64,000 bases of DNA from Atrina japonica. Its lineage: Eukaryota; Mollusca; Bivalvia; Pterioida; Pinnidae. Positions 40,601 through 50,181 of the stretch are shown here, piece by piece; positions within the stretch are counted from its first letter, which is position 1; the number at the start of each line of letters is the position of its first letter. The stretch spans positions 3,050,001 to 3,114,000 of the forward strand of contig BROG01000005.1 of the NCBI GenBank assembly GCA_030159075.1, in the 5' to 3' direction. The translations under genes and the position numbers were made by a program. The notes below the pieces were generated by a model. That model made no database searches, had not been told where the DNA came from, and saw nothing but the letters and a program-made list of their open reading frames with translations.

Positions 40601-43600
40601 AAGATTTTTCTCTGACACTGCATACTGTTAATATTTTCTATGTTTACATTTGATGAACTGACAACAAACGTTGCTTAATCAATGTTCTGTTTTCAGGGGA
40701 AGCCTGTCCCGCCTGGCCCCAACCCACCCAATCTTCTGAAGAATCAGTTATCATTCCTACCACCTGTCATATTTGACACAGCACCATTTGGAAAATCATT
40801 TGGAGATGTAATGCTGAATGTCAGATCTCAATACAAACAAGTAAGTTATCACACAGTACTGTTCATGTAATACTTCTATTATTTACAGTCAGGGTATATA
40901 ACTGTTTGACTTAATTCTTCTGTTCTATACAGACAAGTTACATAACCATTTGACTTACTATTCTCACATTTCCCTGTTCTGTACAGTCAAGGGAGGTAAC
41001 TGTTTGACTCCATTGTAGGGGTGGTGTCAGAATCACTAAAATACATTAGTATTAAGTAGATGTGGCTAGTGGCATGTATTATGTATATATAGTATATTTA
41101 CCTTTGACCCTCCAGTCAACCAGCATACATATAAATTATACAAATAATATGATGAGTATATACAATACTAATGAATACAATAAATAAAGTGAAACCTGCT
41201 TTAGCGACCACCTGTGTATAAAGACCACCTGATCACAAAGACCTTTTTGTTTTTTAGCGGTCCCCAGTAGTACCATTTGTGTACAAATCAACCTCAACCA
41301 CCTCCCTATAAAGAACAGTTTTCTTGTCTCCCTAAGGAGTATTATATACTTTTTTTAAATATGAAAATCAAGCAAGTGAAAGTAAATGGAGGTAAATACA
41401 TGTATTGAAAAAAAGACAGGAAGTTGACAATATAAACTTTTCATTGTGCAAATCTTAACTTCACTGCATTTATGTGATACTTTGCCAAATTGCTTGATGT
41501 ATTTTGTTTTTAGCTGACAGTAATTAAATTAATTTAAATATTGACAGATTTAATTAATAATACCTTTTTATATGTATAACACTTAACAATATAGTGGACA
41601 TACTAAACTAGAATGTAACTTGTCTTCAATTTTGTTAATGAAACAGTAACCAGAATATTCTAGGTAAACGAGGAAATTTAACTCTATATCGCCTCTTCCA
41701 ATCAATCAAAAGATAATGCACAGACATTCTGAATTTTGGTAAAATATAAATAAGTGAATCAAGTAAATATTTCCTGATTTATTTTTGTAACACAGATGTG
41801 TCAGGTAAGTATCTACACAAACAACATTTTGAAGATTCTTGGCAACATATAATGTAAATAACTAAATAATCGTAGCACATATATATCAGTCATTTCTGTG
41901 TGGTCGTTTTATCTTTTGACTGATTATCTGACAGTTAAACCATAAAACAGTGACCAAAACTGACGTTAAGTAATCACAGTTAAGCCTGTGCTTACATTAT
42001 ACAAGGGTACAGTTTACTATTTTTTTTATTTTATCAATGAACACACACATTTGTGTCGTCATTCATCGTTATCAATGAATTGATGTTATATTGACATCAC
42101 ATTAAATTGTAGTAAGCGAGAGAGCTTCCAAATTCGATTTCATTTTTCAATTTCATTGTTGTTTGTAGTAAGCTAGTTGTTTTTTTTTATTAGATGAAAG
42201 TCAAAAGTGACCAAAACTAATGTTAAATAATGATATTATTTTCCAGGGAGATACAGCCATTGTGAGATTTGTTGCTGGGAATCCAAGAAATAACATCAAG
42301 GTTAGTATATTATGAAGATGATCCTGTTATACTACAGGGTGAGAATATTTTTCATTGGAACATATACATGTATTTGCATTAACATTTTAAGAAAATTTGA
42401 ATAAAGAATGCCTCTGATGTTTAGAAAGTAATGAGTTTTATTATGGCATACATTGTGCAGAGCTTCCAGAGGTATAGGACTTGAAAATCTCTATAAAGAA
42501 ACTTAATTTTTTTACAACAAACTAATCCCCATCATCCTATTTATGGGATGCAAACATAAGTCAGGGAATCACTTTAATTGAACAGAACAAGCAACTAGAA
42601 TGAGCAAATATAGAGATTGAATTTTGATGTACATCTGTATATATTCTTTGTAGCTTGGAGGGACATTTCTTGCAGTAGAAATGAAGCTAGCAAATCAAAG
42701 TTGGGCAGTCAAATACACAGACAGTGTTTGGCAGACGAAGTAAGTATCTATTTCAAATTTAAATAGCAATATCAAGTTCTACAGTTTAATCAAAATTGAG
42801 CATAAGAAGAATTATCTATAAATTAAAAATAAAGAGTTATTAACGTGTGTCTAACATTGTTACAAGTCCTTTGTAGGAATGTGTTTGTATCAGTTTTCCA
42901 GCTAGAAATGTGCAGAGCAGGGCTTTTTCAGAAAAAAGGGAAATAAGAACTTCTCTTTCCATATACTGTAGAATCTGAAAATTTTGTGGGATTAAAATTT
43001 TGTTGTTTTAAAGATAAAATTAATTCATTGACATTTTATTTTGTGGAAATTAAGAAAAATGTTCATACAGGAAATATTACCATTACTACATTTAATTTAT
43101 GTAAAACAGCGAGGAAATATTACTTTCATGCACTTGTCTTAAGGCAAGTACCGGTAAATGTCAAAAAAATTTGTTGCCCGAAATAGATTTTTACTTGTCT
43201 AATATTTACTGAGAAATTTTTTACATAAAAAATACTTTTATAAGACTGAACTGTAGATTTATGTTTTTTTTGTTTTTTTTTGTTATAATGCACTTGTCCA
43301 CGGACAACCAACCTAAAAAAATTTACTTGTCCGAACGGTAAAGATAACGAGTTGGGCAAGTCAGGAATAGGATATCCTCACCCCTGTAAAATTTTGTTAT
43401 GGCTTTAATTTTGGTGATAAATGAAAACAGCAAAATTAAAAACACAAGGAAATTTTCTTATTCTGCAGTATTTTGTACACCATACAACTTACATTTTGTT
43501 TGTACATGAAGAATAAAAATTGTTATATTGCTGGAATTGATCAGCATTCCTTTTTAGTTAACTTGCATCATAGTCATCATAGCCCCCATCCCACCCCTAA

Positions 43601-45109
43601 GTACCGGTATATCATTGTAACTTTTATAAGATTAGTAAATTTCAAATATTTTCTTTAAATAAATAGATAAATAAATTTGTTTTTGCAGAGTATAATTTAG
43701 TCACATCTCTTTAAAATGTCTCTTGTATAGAGGAGGGGGGTGGGGGGGTTGAAGGGTGCGCAATGTTTATGATGTCAACTGAAATTTTAAGTTCAGTTTT
43801 AGATTTGAATTTGCTTACAGGCAGTTTCACTTTCTCTACTAATTTCCCGGCTGCAGTGTAGTTAAATTATCAAGATTAATCAAATCTGATATGGTTGTGT
43901 TGTCAGGATAAGGAAATCTACACTCAACTGGTAAGAATCTGGTTGTCCAAAGGGTTTCCCAAGATTTTTAGATTCATACCATAAGGGTTGAGATTTCCCT
44001 TTCCACCAAACACACCAATGTTTGATTATTATTTCGCCTATGCTTCCTAATACATGTTTATGCACGAAAAAAGGAACTTTTATTGCAATGCATTCTTATT
44101 ACCTAGAAGGCCAACTTCATAATATATTGTGATGTCATGACTTGCATAGCTTGTTTACACAGGTGACCCTAGAGTGTTTATAGAAATTCTGACTTGGTAA
44201 AATGGTAGATTCACCTGTCCAGAGAAAAACAGTGCTTTGTACTTATTTATAACACATGGATGGATCCCTATGTAAGTGTGGAGTAGCTGAAGCAACATAA
44301 AATGATGGTGCCAGAGATTTAAAAAAGTCATTTTTCTCATCCTACTTGCGTTACAACCTCAACTTCAGGCTTCAGTGGTATTATATAATCACAGTATACT
44401 GGTTGCTTGACCTGTCTGTCTGAGTGGTCCAAATGACCATTGATCCTTAGAGAATTTTTAAATTTCTAATTTTGACTTGTCTGTCATCAAATATTAGTGT
44501 ATCATTTTGAGGGTATTTTGTCTTTGGTTAATATAATATATATATATAATATATAATATAATATAGCTCATTGAGCTCTATATTCGAGATTAAAAATTTA
44601 CAAAAAGTTTGTTTGATGTTACTGGACCTACCCACCTTAAAAATCCAAACTAAAAATAATTGGGGTGCAGTTTTGCTTTGACTCACTTCTACAAGTGCTG
44701 GTCAGAGCAAATCAAACAAATAATGTCTTAATGGAAGCCTGAATAAATGATTTTTTTTTTTAGATTTCAGTGGGCTATTACTAGTATAATACTTAGTACC
44801 AGCGAAGCTATCATTACCTGGGATATACCAGTGGATCAGACACCAGGGACATATCGCATCAAATACTTTGGTGATCATAAAAGCTTAGGAGGAACCATAA
44901 CACCATTCACAGGGACAAGTTCAGAGTTCAAGGTCATAACTCAGAAAGAAGCTATTAGGCAAAAATTAAACAAAGGGATAAAAAGTCATAATTCAGTCTT
45001 GAAAACAAAAGAAAGTCTTTTTTTGAAAAAGTTTGAATATGGCAAGAAGAAGAAGTATTATTCTTCTAAACTAAGTAATAAGCTCAAGTACAATAACATC
45101 AACTTGTAA
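19499..45109 (+). CDS. ASAH2: Neutral ceramidase (complete, 19 exons, 750 aa)
   Basis: Neutral ceramidase hydrolyses ceramide to sphingosine and fatty acid, secreted or at the cell surface. Exons: 19499-19627, 22143-22292, 29470-29646, 30355-30482, 30971-31048, 32223-32343, 33370-33492, 34150-34236, 34445-34549, 34735-34816, 35482-35594, 36993-37087, 38373-38412, 39319-39417, 40083-40178, 40697-40840, 42247-42300, 42654-42739, 44764-45109. All are GT-AG and in phase. The start has a good context (AAAATGG). Residues 1-20 form a signal peptide (hydrophobic, ending CNG). Active-site regions are intact: HTHSGPGG 117-124, FAVH 223-226, GDVSP 274-278 with the predicted nucleophile Ser277, AEF with Glu461, and NDYADY with Tyr501. 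These correspond to the family's zinc ligands and catalytic serine. No Ser/Thr-rich mucin box follows the signal, unlike the membrane-bound human enzyme. The C-terminus extends as a lysine-rich tail. Confidence 0.97.
20356..20560. mobile_element. Foldback element, copy 2
   Basis: It starts GTAAGACTTCTTTTGCACC and ends ACAAAAGGAAGTCTTGCC. The interior is largely self-complementary, with CCCAAAACAT on one arm and TTTTGGGTAAT on the other. It belongs to the same family as 10002-10217. It lies in ceramidase intron 1. Confidence 0.8.
22143..22292 (+). other. ASAH2: Ceramidase exon 2
   Basis: It encodes the conserved MGYANPAQTSKGIHLRQFSR block of neutral ceramidases and a VFVNTD strand, in phase 0 on both sides. 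Confidence 0.95.
22545..23170 (+). repeat. Dispersed repeat with ~190-bp internal units
   Basis: A CTGTCCTTCCGTATGCCTGT CCGTC-type start is followed by about three loose repeats of a segment containing TTATTTCCCTTTGTT, a CTTCACC-type motif and a CACCATATTT motif (near 22680, 22975 and 23125). The 116-codon open frame here is an accident of this repeat. It is a bivalve-style interspersed repeat, family not assigned. Confidence 0.55.
23400..24090 (-). repeat. Inverted copy of the ~380-bp repeat, interrupted
   Basis: The reverse complement of the 18278-19147 repeat: ATTATTTGACCTTGTATGAT, CAACTGATGAAGTCTG and GATCGTCTTGAGCATTATAA match. It is split by the foldback element at 23600-23904. Confidence 0.8.
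23600..23904. mobile_element. 305-bp TIR element with 5-bp target duplication
   Basis: The left end GCCTAAATTAAAATATTTT and the inverted right end GCCAAACATAAAAATATG are followed on both arms by TTTGC(C/T)GTTCCCCGACC. Flanks are CTAAG on both sides (23595-23599 and 23905-23909). The related copy of the host repeat at about 50379-50396 reads straight through as ACTAAGATAATCATC, which supports CTAAG as the duplicated target. Confidence 0.85.
24904..25572. repeat. ~21-bp minisatellite in ceramidase intron 2
   Basis: About 30 units of the form AAATGTCACCAGAGTCACTC occur, with variable spacers. The translation of this array gives the spurious 82-codon frame at 25439-25687. Confidence 0.9.
26982..28594. 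repeat. ~39-bp minisatellite in ceramidase intron 2
   Basis: Roughly 35 units contain TTAGTATGACCTGACAGCTG, TACAATATATGGACACCAG and close variants. The period is a multiple of 3, which keeps a reverse-strand frame open at 28204-28527. The array is split by the foldback element at 27350-27558. Confidence 0.92.
27350..27558. mobile_element. 209-bp foldback element inside a minisatellite
   Basis: The left arm ATGGGACTAATTCATGTACC, then GATAACGTTTGTGCAG, is inverted at the right end (CTGCACAAACGTTATC, then AATTAGTCCCAT). The arms are about 50 bp with few mismatches. It interrupts the 39-bp array between CACCAA and TAGTATG. Confidence 0.9.
28850..29219. mobile_element. Near-palindromic foldback element, ceramidase intron 2
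   Basis: The ends AAAGGGGCATTAGTTGTGG and CACAGCTAATGCTCCT are inverted. The arms extend through CACAGGCATAAAAATTCTTA and its inverted counterpart near 29105-29130 to about 170 bp each. A second member is at about 35945-36280. Confidence 0.85.
29470..29646 (+). other. ASAH2: Ceramidase exon 3 with HTHSGPGG motif
   Basis: It encodes residues 94-152, including SGTHTHSGPGGFHQY. The histidines of this motif include a zinc ligand of neutral ceramidases. It is in phase 0 on both sides. Confidence 0.95.
30824..30912 (+). repeat. Dispersed molluscan-type repeat fragment
   Basis: It reads GTTATGTTAAAGAATCCTGG, then CCTGGCACAGGTCTTAATTC and ATAATATCTCCATATAAATG. It shares the order GTTAAAGAA, a CTTCACC block and ATCTCCATATAA with the repeat at 31911-32052. 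Confidence 0.55.
31161..31910 (+). repeat. 24-bp minisatellite full of GTAAGT, ceramidase intron 5
   Basis: About 30 units of GTACCAGTAAGTCAGAATGG plus TGAT occur. About 25 contain GTAAGT, the intronic consensus of a 5' splice site, preceded by CCA. The period of 24 is a multiple of 3, so a forward frame (GDVPVSQN repeated) and a reverse frame stay open without being genes. Confidence 0.95.
31911..32052 (+). repeat. Dispersed repeat with GGGACATTAAACAAC tail
   Basis: It reads GTTGGCACGTTAAAGAACCC, CACTGCTCAATGTCCGTAAG, CCCTTCACCGGCATTGGTGA and a CATTAAACAACAATACAAC tail. This looks like a SINE-type 3' region widespread in molluscs. It directly abuts the 24-bp array. Confidence 0.65.
32223..32343 (+). 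other. ASAH2: Ceramidase exon 6
   Basis: It encodes SWFAVHCTSMNNTNHLISSD, with His226 at a conserved zinc-ligand position. It ends GGCAAT|GTAAGT; this junction is the seed of the following array. Confidence 0.95.
32320..32530 (+). repeat. 44-bp array made of exon 6 end plus its splice donor
   Basis: The last 24 bases of exon 6 and first 20 bases of the intron are repeated four more times. GTAAGT donors start at 32344 (the real one), 32388, 32432, 32476 and 32516. The copies have diverged slightly in the exonic part (CCGGGC, CTGGGC, TTGGGC). Confidence 0.95.
33370..33492 (+). other. ASAH2: Ceramidase exon 7 with catalytic serine region
   Basis: It encodes residues 262-302, including FVAAFAQSNEGDVSPN with Ser277, the predicted nucleophile. 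It ends AATGGAAGG|GTAAGT, which seeds a tandem array. Confidence 0.95.
33455..33990 (+). repeat. ~50-bp array made of exon 7 end plus its splice donor
   Basis: A unit of 38 exonic bases (TACCATGTGATAACCCTACA and onward) plus about 12 intronic bases repeats about eight or nine times, decaying to the right. GTAAGT donors lie at 33493, 33543 and 33588. Later copies carry AAGGTGAGT (about 33638, 33792 and 33883), a perfect U1-type donor. Confidence 0.93.
35945..36280. mobile_element. Near-palindromic foldback element, ceramidase intron 11
   Basis: The right end CACAACTAATGCCCCTTTAA is the inverse of the left end of 28850-29219. Shared internal blocks include TTTTTCTACTTTTACTTCTT, ACAGGCATAAAAA and AGTGCCAAACCTGG. 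The left end is less well preserved. Confidence 0.75.
36351..36436. mobile_element. ~90-bp short inverted-repeat element
   Basis: It starts TTAACCCATTCACCCTTAAA and ends CAGGGGTTGATGAGTTAA. It belongs to the same family as 14224-14319 and 46735-46826. Confidence 0.7.
36596..36730. mobile_element. 135-bp MITE with GGGGCC ends
   Basis: The left arm GGGGCCCGTTTTACGAAAGG TCATAAGTCC is inverted at the right (GGACTTACGACCTTTCGTAA ACCAGGCCCC). The arms are about 40 bp and very similar. GGGGCCCGTTT-type foldback MITEs are known across marine invertebrates. Confidence 0.88.
37430..38160. repeat. ~25-bp minisatellite in ceramidase intron 12
   Basis: Units of the form TCAGGTTATTAGGTCATCTG plus AGTTAC repeat about 28 times with variable bases. 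Confidence 0.88.
38760..39235. repeat. Irregular ~30-bp repeat in ceramidase intron 13
   Basis: CATATGTCATGTTCCATTTC with TCATGGCAGT recurs imperfectly. It accounts for several overlapping 60-90 codon open frames at 38662-39184. Confidence 0.75.
39530..39970. repeat. ~43-bp repeat in ceramidase intron 14
   Basis: Units contain TTATTACATAGTACATTCTG, GTACTTAGAACATTGATCC and CTCATTATTA, about eight copies with internal deletions. Confidence 0.8.
41189..41330. mobile_element. Diverged copy of the 179-bp TA-target MITE
   Basis: The left end GTGAAACCTGCTTTAGCGAC and the interior TATAAAGACCACCTG match the family at 6771-6949. The right end is lost. Confidence 0.65.
44764..45109 (+). other. ASAH2: Ceramidase last exon with lysine-rich tail
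   Basis: It encodes residues 637-750. Up to about residue 695 (FKVIT) it matches the conserved family C-terminal beta domain (TWDIP, PGTYRIKYFGDHK). The remaining 55 residues contain 15 lysines and only 3 acidic residues, including KKKK at 730-733. The stop TAA is at 45107-45109. Confidence 0.93.
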
Positions 45110-45255
45110 TGGTGATACAACAGGGTAATTTTTTTACAGTGTTAGGTATCATGTAGCATTGAGCATTTATACTTAAAAAAATCCACTTATTTCTTGTACA
45201 TTTGATTATTATGATTTGAATATATTAACATCGTATGATGGTGTTTGTGGTTGCC
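45110..45255 (+). other. ASAH2: Ceramidase 3' UTR start
   Basis: No AATAAA lies close to the stop. The first candidates are at 46277-46282 and 46341-46346, beyond the transposon cluster, so the 3' UTR end is uncertain. Confidence 0.35.
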
Positions 45256-45259
45256 TCTT

Positions 45260-45292
<33 letters not shown>

Positions 45293-45293
<1 letters not shown>

Positions 45294-45461
45294 TAAAACC
45301 AGTATATAGGGGCCATCCAAGGGACTAAAAAGCATTGGCCTTTATGTGCAGGTGACCCTTATACACAGGTTTAATTTAGTTGAAGTATGCAGCCATGGTA
45401 CTTTTCAAAACTGGCCTTTATAGACAGACAATCCTTATTTAGAGGTGGCCGCTATAGCAGG

Positions 45462-45466
<5 letters not shown>
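45293..45466. mobile_element. TA-target MITE, inverted diverged copy
   Basis: Read in reverse it matches the 6771-6949 family: AAAACCTGCTATAGCGGCC, TATAAAGGCCAG and ACCTGTGTATAAGGGTCACC. Its ends lie in (TA)n. Confidence 0.8.
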
Positions 45467-45500
<34 letters not shown>

Positions 45501-45504
<4 letters not shown>

Positions 45505-45600
45505 GAACCTGTCTTGAGTGTCAACAATATCAAAACCATTTTTAAGAGTCCACCCATCTTGTAAGACCAAAAAAGAGTGGTCTCTCAAGACAGTTTCCGC

Positions 45601-45601
<1 letters not shown>
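45501..45601. mobile_element. ~100-bp TIR element in (TA)n
   Basis: The left end AGTAGAACCTGTCTTGAG is inverted at the right (CTCAAGACAGTTTCCGCT). The centre reads TAAGAGTCCACC and TAAGACCAAAAAAGAGTGG. It is a miniature element inserted in the (TA)n tract. Confidence 0.75.
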
Positions 45602-45653
<52 letters not shown>

Positions 45654-45657
<4 letters not shown>

Positions 45658-46148
45658 GAATCTCGTTATTTAAAAATCGGATGAGTCGAAAATTCAGGTT
45701 ATGGCAAAGTCAAAGGGCCGGTCCTGATTATTTTACTATATATTAATACTACTTTTATTCCGGATAACTTGAAGTTTTTATCTTGACATTTCGCTTATCT
45801 CAAAGTATTTTTTGGTCCAAAGTATCAAAATATTACAGAATTGCCACTTGTTATCTTGAAGTTACCATCTGCGATTGAAGGTTTACATTTTATATGCAAA
45901 AATCATTCTTAAAATTACTTGTTTAACTGCAAAACATGCGACAATCAACTTCCATTAATTAGCCAAGATGAAAGTGTAATTAATAATTGCTTAAATCCAA
46001 TTTGAATTAAACAGTACCCTGAGTAGGTTTATTTGTTGTCCAATAAGAATAGAAAATATGTGAATTGAAAATTTTTGGTTATCTCAAATTTCGGATATCT
46101 CGAAGTTAACAGGGCGATCCCATGAATTTGAGATAGCGAGATTCCACT
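45654..46148. mobile_element. ~495-bp pogo/Tigger-like nonautonomous element
   Basis: The ends AGTGGAATCTCGTTATTT and GATAGCGAGATTCCACT are inverted. Inner arms contain ATCGGATGAGTCGAAAATTC and ATTTCGGATATCTCGAAG. The CAGTGGAA(T/C)CTCG end type is typical of pogo/Tigger elements. No transposase frame is present. Confidence 0.8.
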
Positions 46149-46734
46149 GTGTATATATATATTCTCTTAAATGGTTATTTAAGTAACCATTTATACACTA
46201 TTGTAAAACATGACCTGGCTTTTATTTTCAATAGTAAAAGGATATATGGCAAGCAAATTGAAATTCAGTCGGACAGAATAAAATTTTGTTTTTTATAAAA
46301 TTATAAACAGCATTCAATATATTTTTGAGTTGTCATAGGCAATAAATTACTAACCAATGAAATTACAAACAAGTCATAGATATCCTTAATCTTATCTTGA
46401 ATAATACAATCCCACCGACTTACACATTTTACAAATAGAGACTTAAATTATTTCAGATGTATTCATTATATGTTAAGTATCACTATATATATTTTGTATG
46501 TTTTTTTCATACATTCATACCAGTATTTATTAATTTTGTACTACTGTTAGAAGTGCCAGAGGGTATTATTGTTGATGAGTATTTATCCAGAAGACTTACA
46601 TAAGAATTTTGTACAAGTATTACCCGGTATGGAAGCAGTTCCTTAGTGTATGTGGGGGAGCAGTTGTTTATCTTGTTATGAGATTGTATCATTTCGATAA
46701 TCTTTTGCAAAATGAAAATTAAGACAACCATCAA

Positions 46735-46826
46735 TTAACCCATTTACCCCTAAAGACACATTTGGACTGGTCTAAGTCATTGATTTACAGAAGAGTCCAT
46801 TGTTTTTCAGGGGTGGATGAGTTAAT
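46735..46826. mobile_element. ~90-bp short inverted-repeat element
   Basis: It starts TTAACCCATTTACCCCTAAA and ends TCAGGGGTGGATGAGTTAA, with the core CTAAGTCATTGATTTACAGA. It is the best-preserved of four family members. Confidence 0.75.
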
Positions 46827-47395
46827 AGTGTCCATTGTCTAGAATGTTAAATTTTGGTTTCTTGTTTGTTTGTTTGTTCACTTCTTTATTTTTGTTTTTA
46901 GGGGGAATATTTTTTGTTGTTTGCTTTTTGTTAAGAATCTGACACATGTTTAACTATTTTTAACTTTTGGAATTACTAGTTACTAATGTCCTTTTAAAAT
47001 CACGTGACAAAATGATTGACTTTTATTGACCATTTCATCTGTCTCATTTTAACTATAATTAATATTTCTGAGTAATGTCTGATTTTGCCAGAGATGACCA
47101 TATATTTTTGGAACATTGTGCTCTACATTTTATGAAAATACAGTTTTTTCTTAATGTTACAAAAATTTGTCATTGCCTATAGTGATGAAGTTAAGGTCAT
47201 GAAAATTTATTGTTTCAAAGTGTTGAAGTAATTAGAATAAAAGTCTACCCTCCGACAGAAGTGCTGAAGTAAATATGATAATAGTTTTCTATCCTGAAGA
47301 AATGCTGAAGTTATACTTAGTAATTATTGGTTTGATGCATTTATCTATGGTTATTTCTACTTTTCTATTTTGAAATTGTTTAATATTTTTCAATA

Positions 47396-47803
47396 GGGAA
47401 CTTTTGAGTAAGCCCGGATTACCGTTATAATCTTGCTTTTGTTATCGCCAGTTAGAAAAATGTTCCTCAACGTTATTTCCAGTTTTGGTAATACATAATT
47501 GGTAAAAGCACCCTGCTAATGTTCAGAAGGTTCTGGGTTCGATTTCCGGTCTGTACGCACATTTTTCCGAGCCTGCTACATTTCAGTAATTTGGTGTTCC
47601 ACTAAATAACCCACTGTGGTATGTTTTAAGAGTCTCTTGGATTTCTTTACACAAAATAGAATTAATGTGCTCAAACATAAGGACATTTCCATAAACGTTA
47701 CAGGTAAATGTGAAAACCAGAAGAACAAATGAGGAACAAAATTGTAAAAGGCGCATTTAAATGCAGGATCATAATGGTAATCCGACCTAACTCGAAAGTT
47801 CCC
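47396..47803. mobile_element. 408-bp foldback element with an internal tRNA B-box
   Basis: The left arm GGGAACTTTTGAGTAAGCCC GGATTACCGT is inverted at the right (ATGGTAATCCGACCTAACTC GAAAGTTCCC). The interior has GGTTCTGGGTTCGATTTCC near 47530, a B-box-like match, without a complete tRNA fold. Confidence 0.8.
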
Positions 47804-48024
47804 TATTATTGATTGAATTATGAATACATGTATGTGTTTATTTTTCATAGAAAATTTATGATAATGATGCTGATGATGATACTAATAAATAAAAATGCTT
47901 GATACAAAAAGAGAATAAATATTTGAGCAAAATGTGTATGTTTGTTGTTTCTCGATATAAAAAATCTTTACTCTACAAAAAAAAAAAGATTTTGAAAATG
48001 AATTACTGCTCTTTTTTTAAAGGT

Positions 48025-48165
48025 TCTGTAGTTTATACTGGACCAGTAGTTGGCTTAGACCAGTAGTCGTCTATTACATACCCAGTACATGTGATTTCAT
48101 CTTTGGTATGTACTACAGTGATATTTTTTCCCTTCTGTTTGAATACAATTAATGTTCAAGAGCAG
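48025..48165 (+). repeat. Dispersed repeat shared with 6425-6525
   Basis: ATTTCATCTTTGGTATGTAC, then GATATTTTTTCCCTTCTGTT TGA, matches ATTTCATCTTTAGTATGTAC and CTTCTGTTTGA at 6455-6505. The origin is unknown. Confidence 0.55.
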
Positions 48166-48689
48166 ATAACTAATTGAGAAACAAATCTGACAAAGATGTG
48201 TACGATATAACTGTAATCACATGATAGCTGACTAGAATCTTCTTGTCTTGGCCTACAACTTGTCCAGTACTACTATTGTATTACCTGTGTTTCATTACAG
48301 TTAAATACTAAACAGTATATTTATAGGCCTACTATTTTCACTTGGAATTCTCGTCTGTTGTTCTAATTATTTTTGTTGTTCTTGTTTGTTTTTTACATTG
48401 TTCTGTAGTATATTTAACAACACCTGAGCCTACTTGTTCATATAAGGTGCACTTGAAAATGATGAAAATCTTACAATGGACCTGTAATAACAAAAAGAAA
48501 AGAAGTAAGGTTTTGTATGTGTACCAACAGGGGCAGATCCAGACATTTTCAAAGAGTTTTGGGCGTTTCCATTTATTTTTTTTGTTACTAAACACAAAAT
48601 GGTGAGTTATTGTTTATTCTGACTGAAGAATTGAAATTAAATAAAAGATTGCCATTTCTATGGGGCGCCGTTTTAGTATTTATTCAATA

Positions 48690-49285
48690 TTTTGTTATAT
48701 CAAAAATTCATTTTTTGATATCAGAAAACATTTTTTTATATCAAAATATCATCTCTGATATTAAAAAATCATTTTCTGATATCAAAAAATATAATTTATG
48801 ATATCAAAAATTATATTCTGATATAAAAATATTGAATTTCTGATATCAAAAAATCGAATTTCTTATATCAAAAATTTGTTTTGATTTTTTTATATCAGAA
48901 ATTCAATTTTTTTATATTGAATTTCTTGTATAAAAAGATACTACATATTTTTCATTTTCTGATATAAAAACTGATTTTCAGATATAAAAGAAATCAAATT
49001 TGTGATATCAAAAATTTTTTATTTGATATAAAAATGAATTTTTGATATTACAAATTCATTTTTGATATAAAAAAATCAAATTTTTGATATTTGGAATTTT
49101 TCTTTTGATATCAGGAAATAGAGGTGATTTATTTATATCAGAAATTCGGTTTTTGGATATCAAAAAATGAAAATCATTGTCTGATACATGTATCAAAAAA
49201 TATATAGTATTATTTGATATAAAAAATCGAATTTCTGATATAAAAAAATACTACAATTTTTTTATATCAGAAAATGATTTTCAGG
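48690..49285. repeat. Field of TTTTTGATATC / GATATCAAAAA motifs
   Basis: Roughly 25 copies of GATAT(C/A)(A)AAAA, in both orientations and often next to AATTTC or AATTTT, fill about 600 bp. The motif is its own near-inverse, so the tract could fold into many small hairpins. No fixed period is apparent. Confidence 0.8.
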
Positions 49286-50181
49286 GTAAGCAAGTACACT
49301 TTAACATATTTCACCTCTGTACATGTTTGTCCATTTTATGGTTTACCAAACAAATCTTAGAAAACCTAGTAAACAAGCTTGTATTTCTTCCTGGTTGCAG
49401 GTAAAATTAAATGTGTTAGTCATTTTAAAAGGCATGAAAAGAATGTTGTTATTGGACATTTTTTAGGGTTGGTGCACAAAGCTTTGTAAAAGTGGAAGTT
49501 AAATGGTCATAAGTTGCTTTGGTTGATTTTGTTAAATCTTGTGTGTTAAAAAATATGTGAAGATATAGTTTTGTTTAAAATGGTTATAATACAGATCCTG
49601 ATGGAAAAACTAGGAAGTTCTTTCACAAAATCCCCGTATGACTTTCAAAACGCTGTCTTTCTGTATGGAAACATGTTGATAGGTCTATACTAGATTTAAC
49701 TACACCTACATGGAATTGACACCATATAAACAAGCATTCTGGGAGAATCAATGAATCAAAGCATATCTCAACTGCTGTAATCAGTATTAAGTGAATGGTT
49801 AGAATTACAAAACTAACCAGATTGACGGACACAGACAGAATCTAAAGCTTCCCCCTGGTTCTATGGGTAGGGGCCGGATCTAATTACTAAAAAGTATATA
49901 ATTTGGTTTAACATAAAGACTCCAAAGCCTCCTATACAAACGTTATATAGCTCTTATTTACCCCACGTATCTTTTTTAAAATGATGTTACTTTTCACTTA
50001 CTGCTTCACCAAATTTCACAATGTATTTTTTCATCATAAAAAATTCTGATTGCAGAAAAAAATAGATTTTTATTTCATTGTTTTAAAAATTGCATTCCCA
50101 ATTAATATGCACGACCGGTATGGAAAAAGCTGTAGTGGCAAAGATAGTGAAAATGCCAATCTCTTATATGGTATTTCGGTA

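Larger units (their letters stand above)
45256..45652. repeat. (TA)n tract split into blocks by inserted elements
   Basis: (TA)n blocks lie at about 45259-45292, 45467-45500 and 45619-45652, the last preceded by (TG)n. Inverted-repeat elements separate the blocks. Confidence 0.85.

Noticed and set aside
47500..47575. tRNA gene (GGTTCGATTTCC B box)
   Set aside because: No complete cloverleaf or matching acceptor stem; it lies inside a foldback element and is probably tRNA-derived debris.
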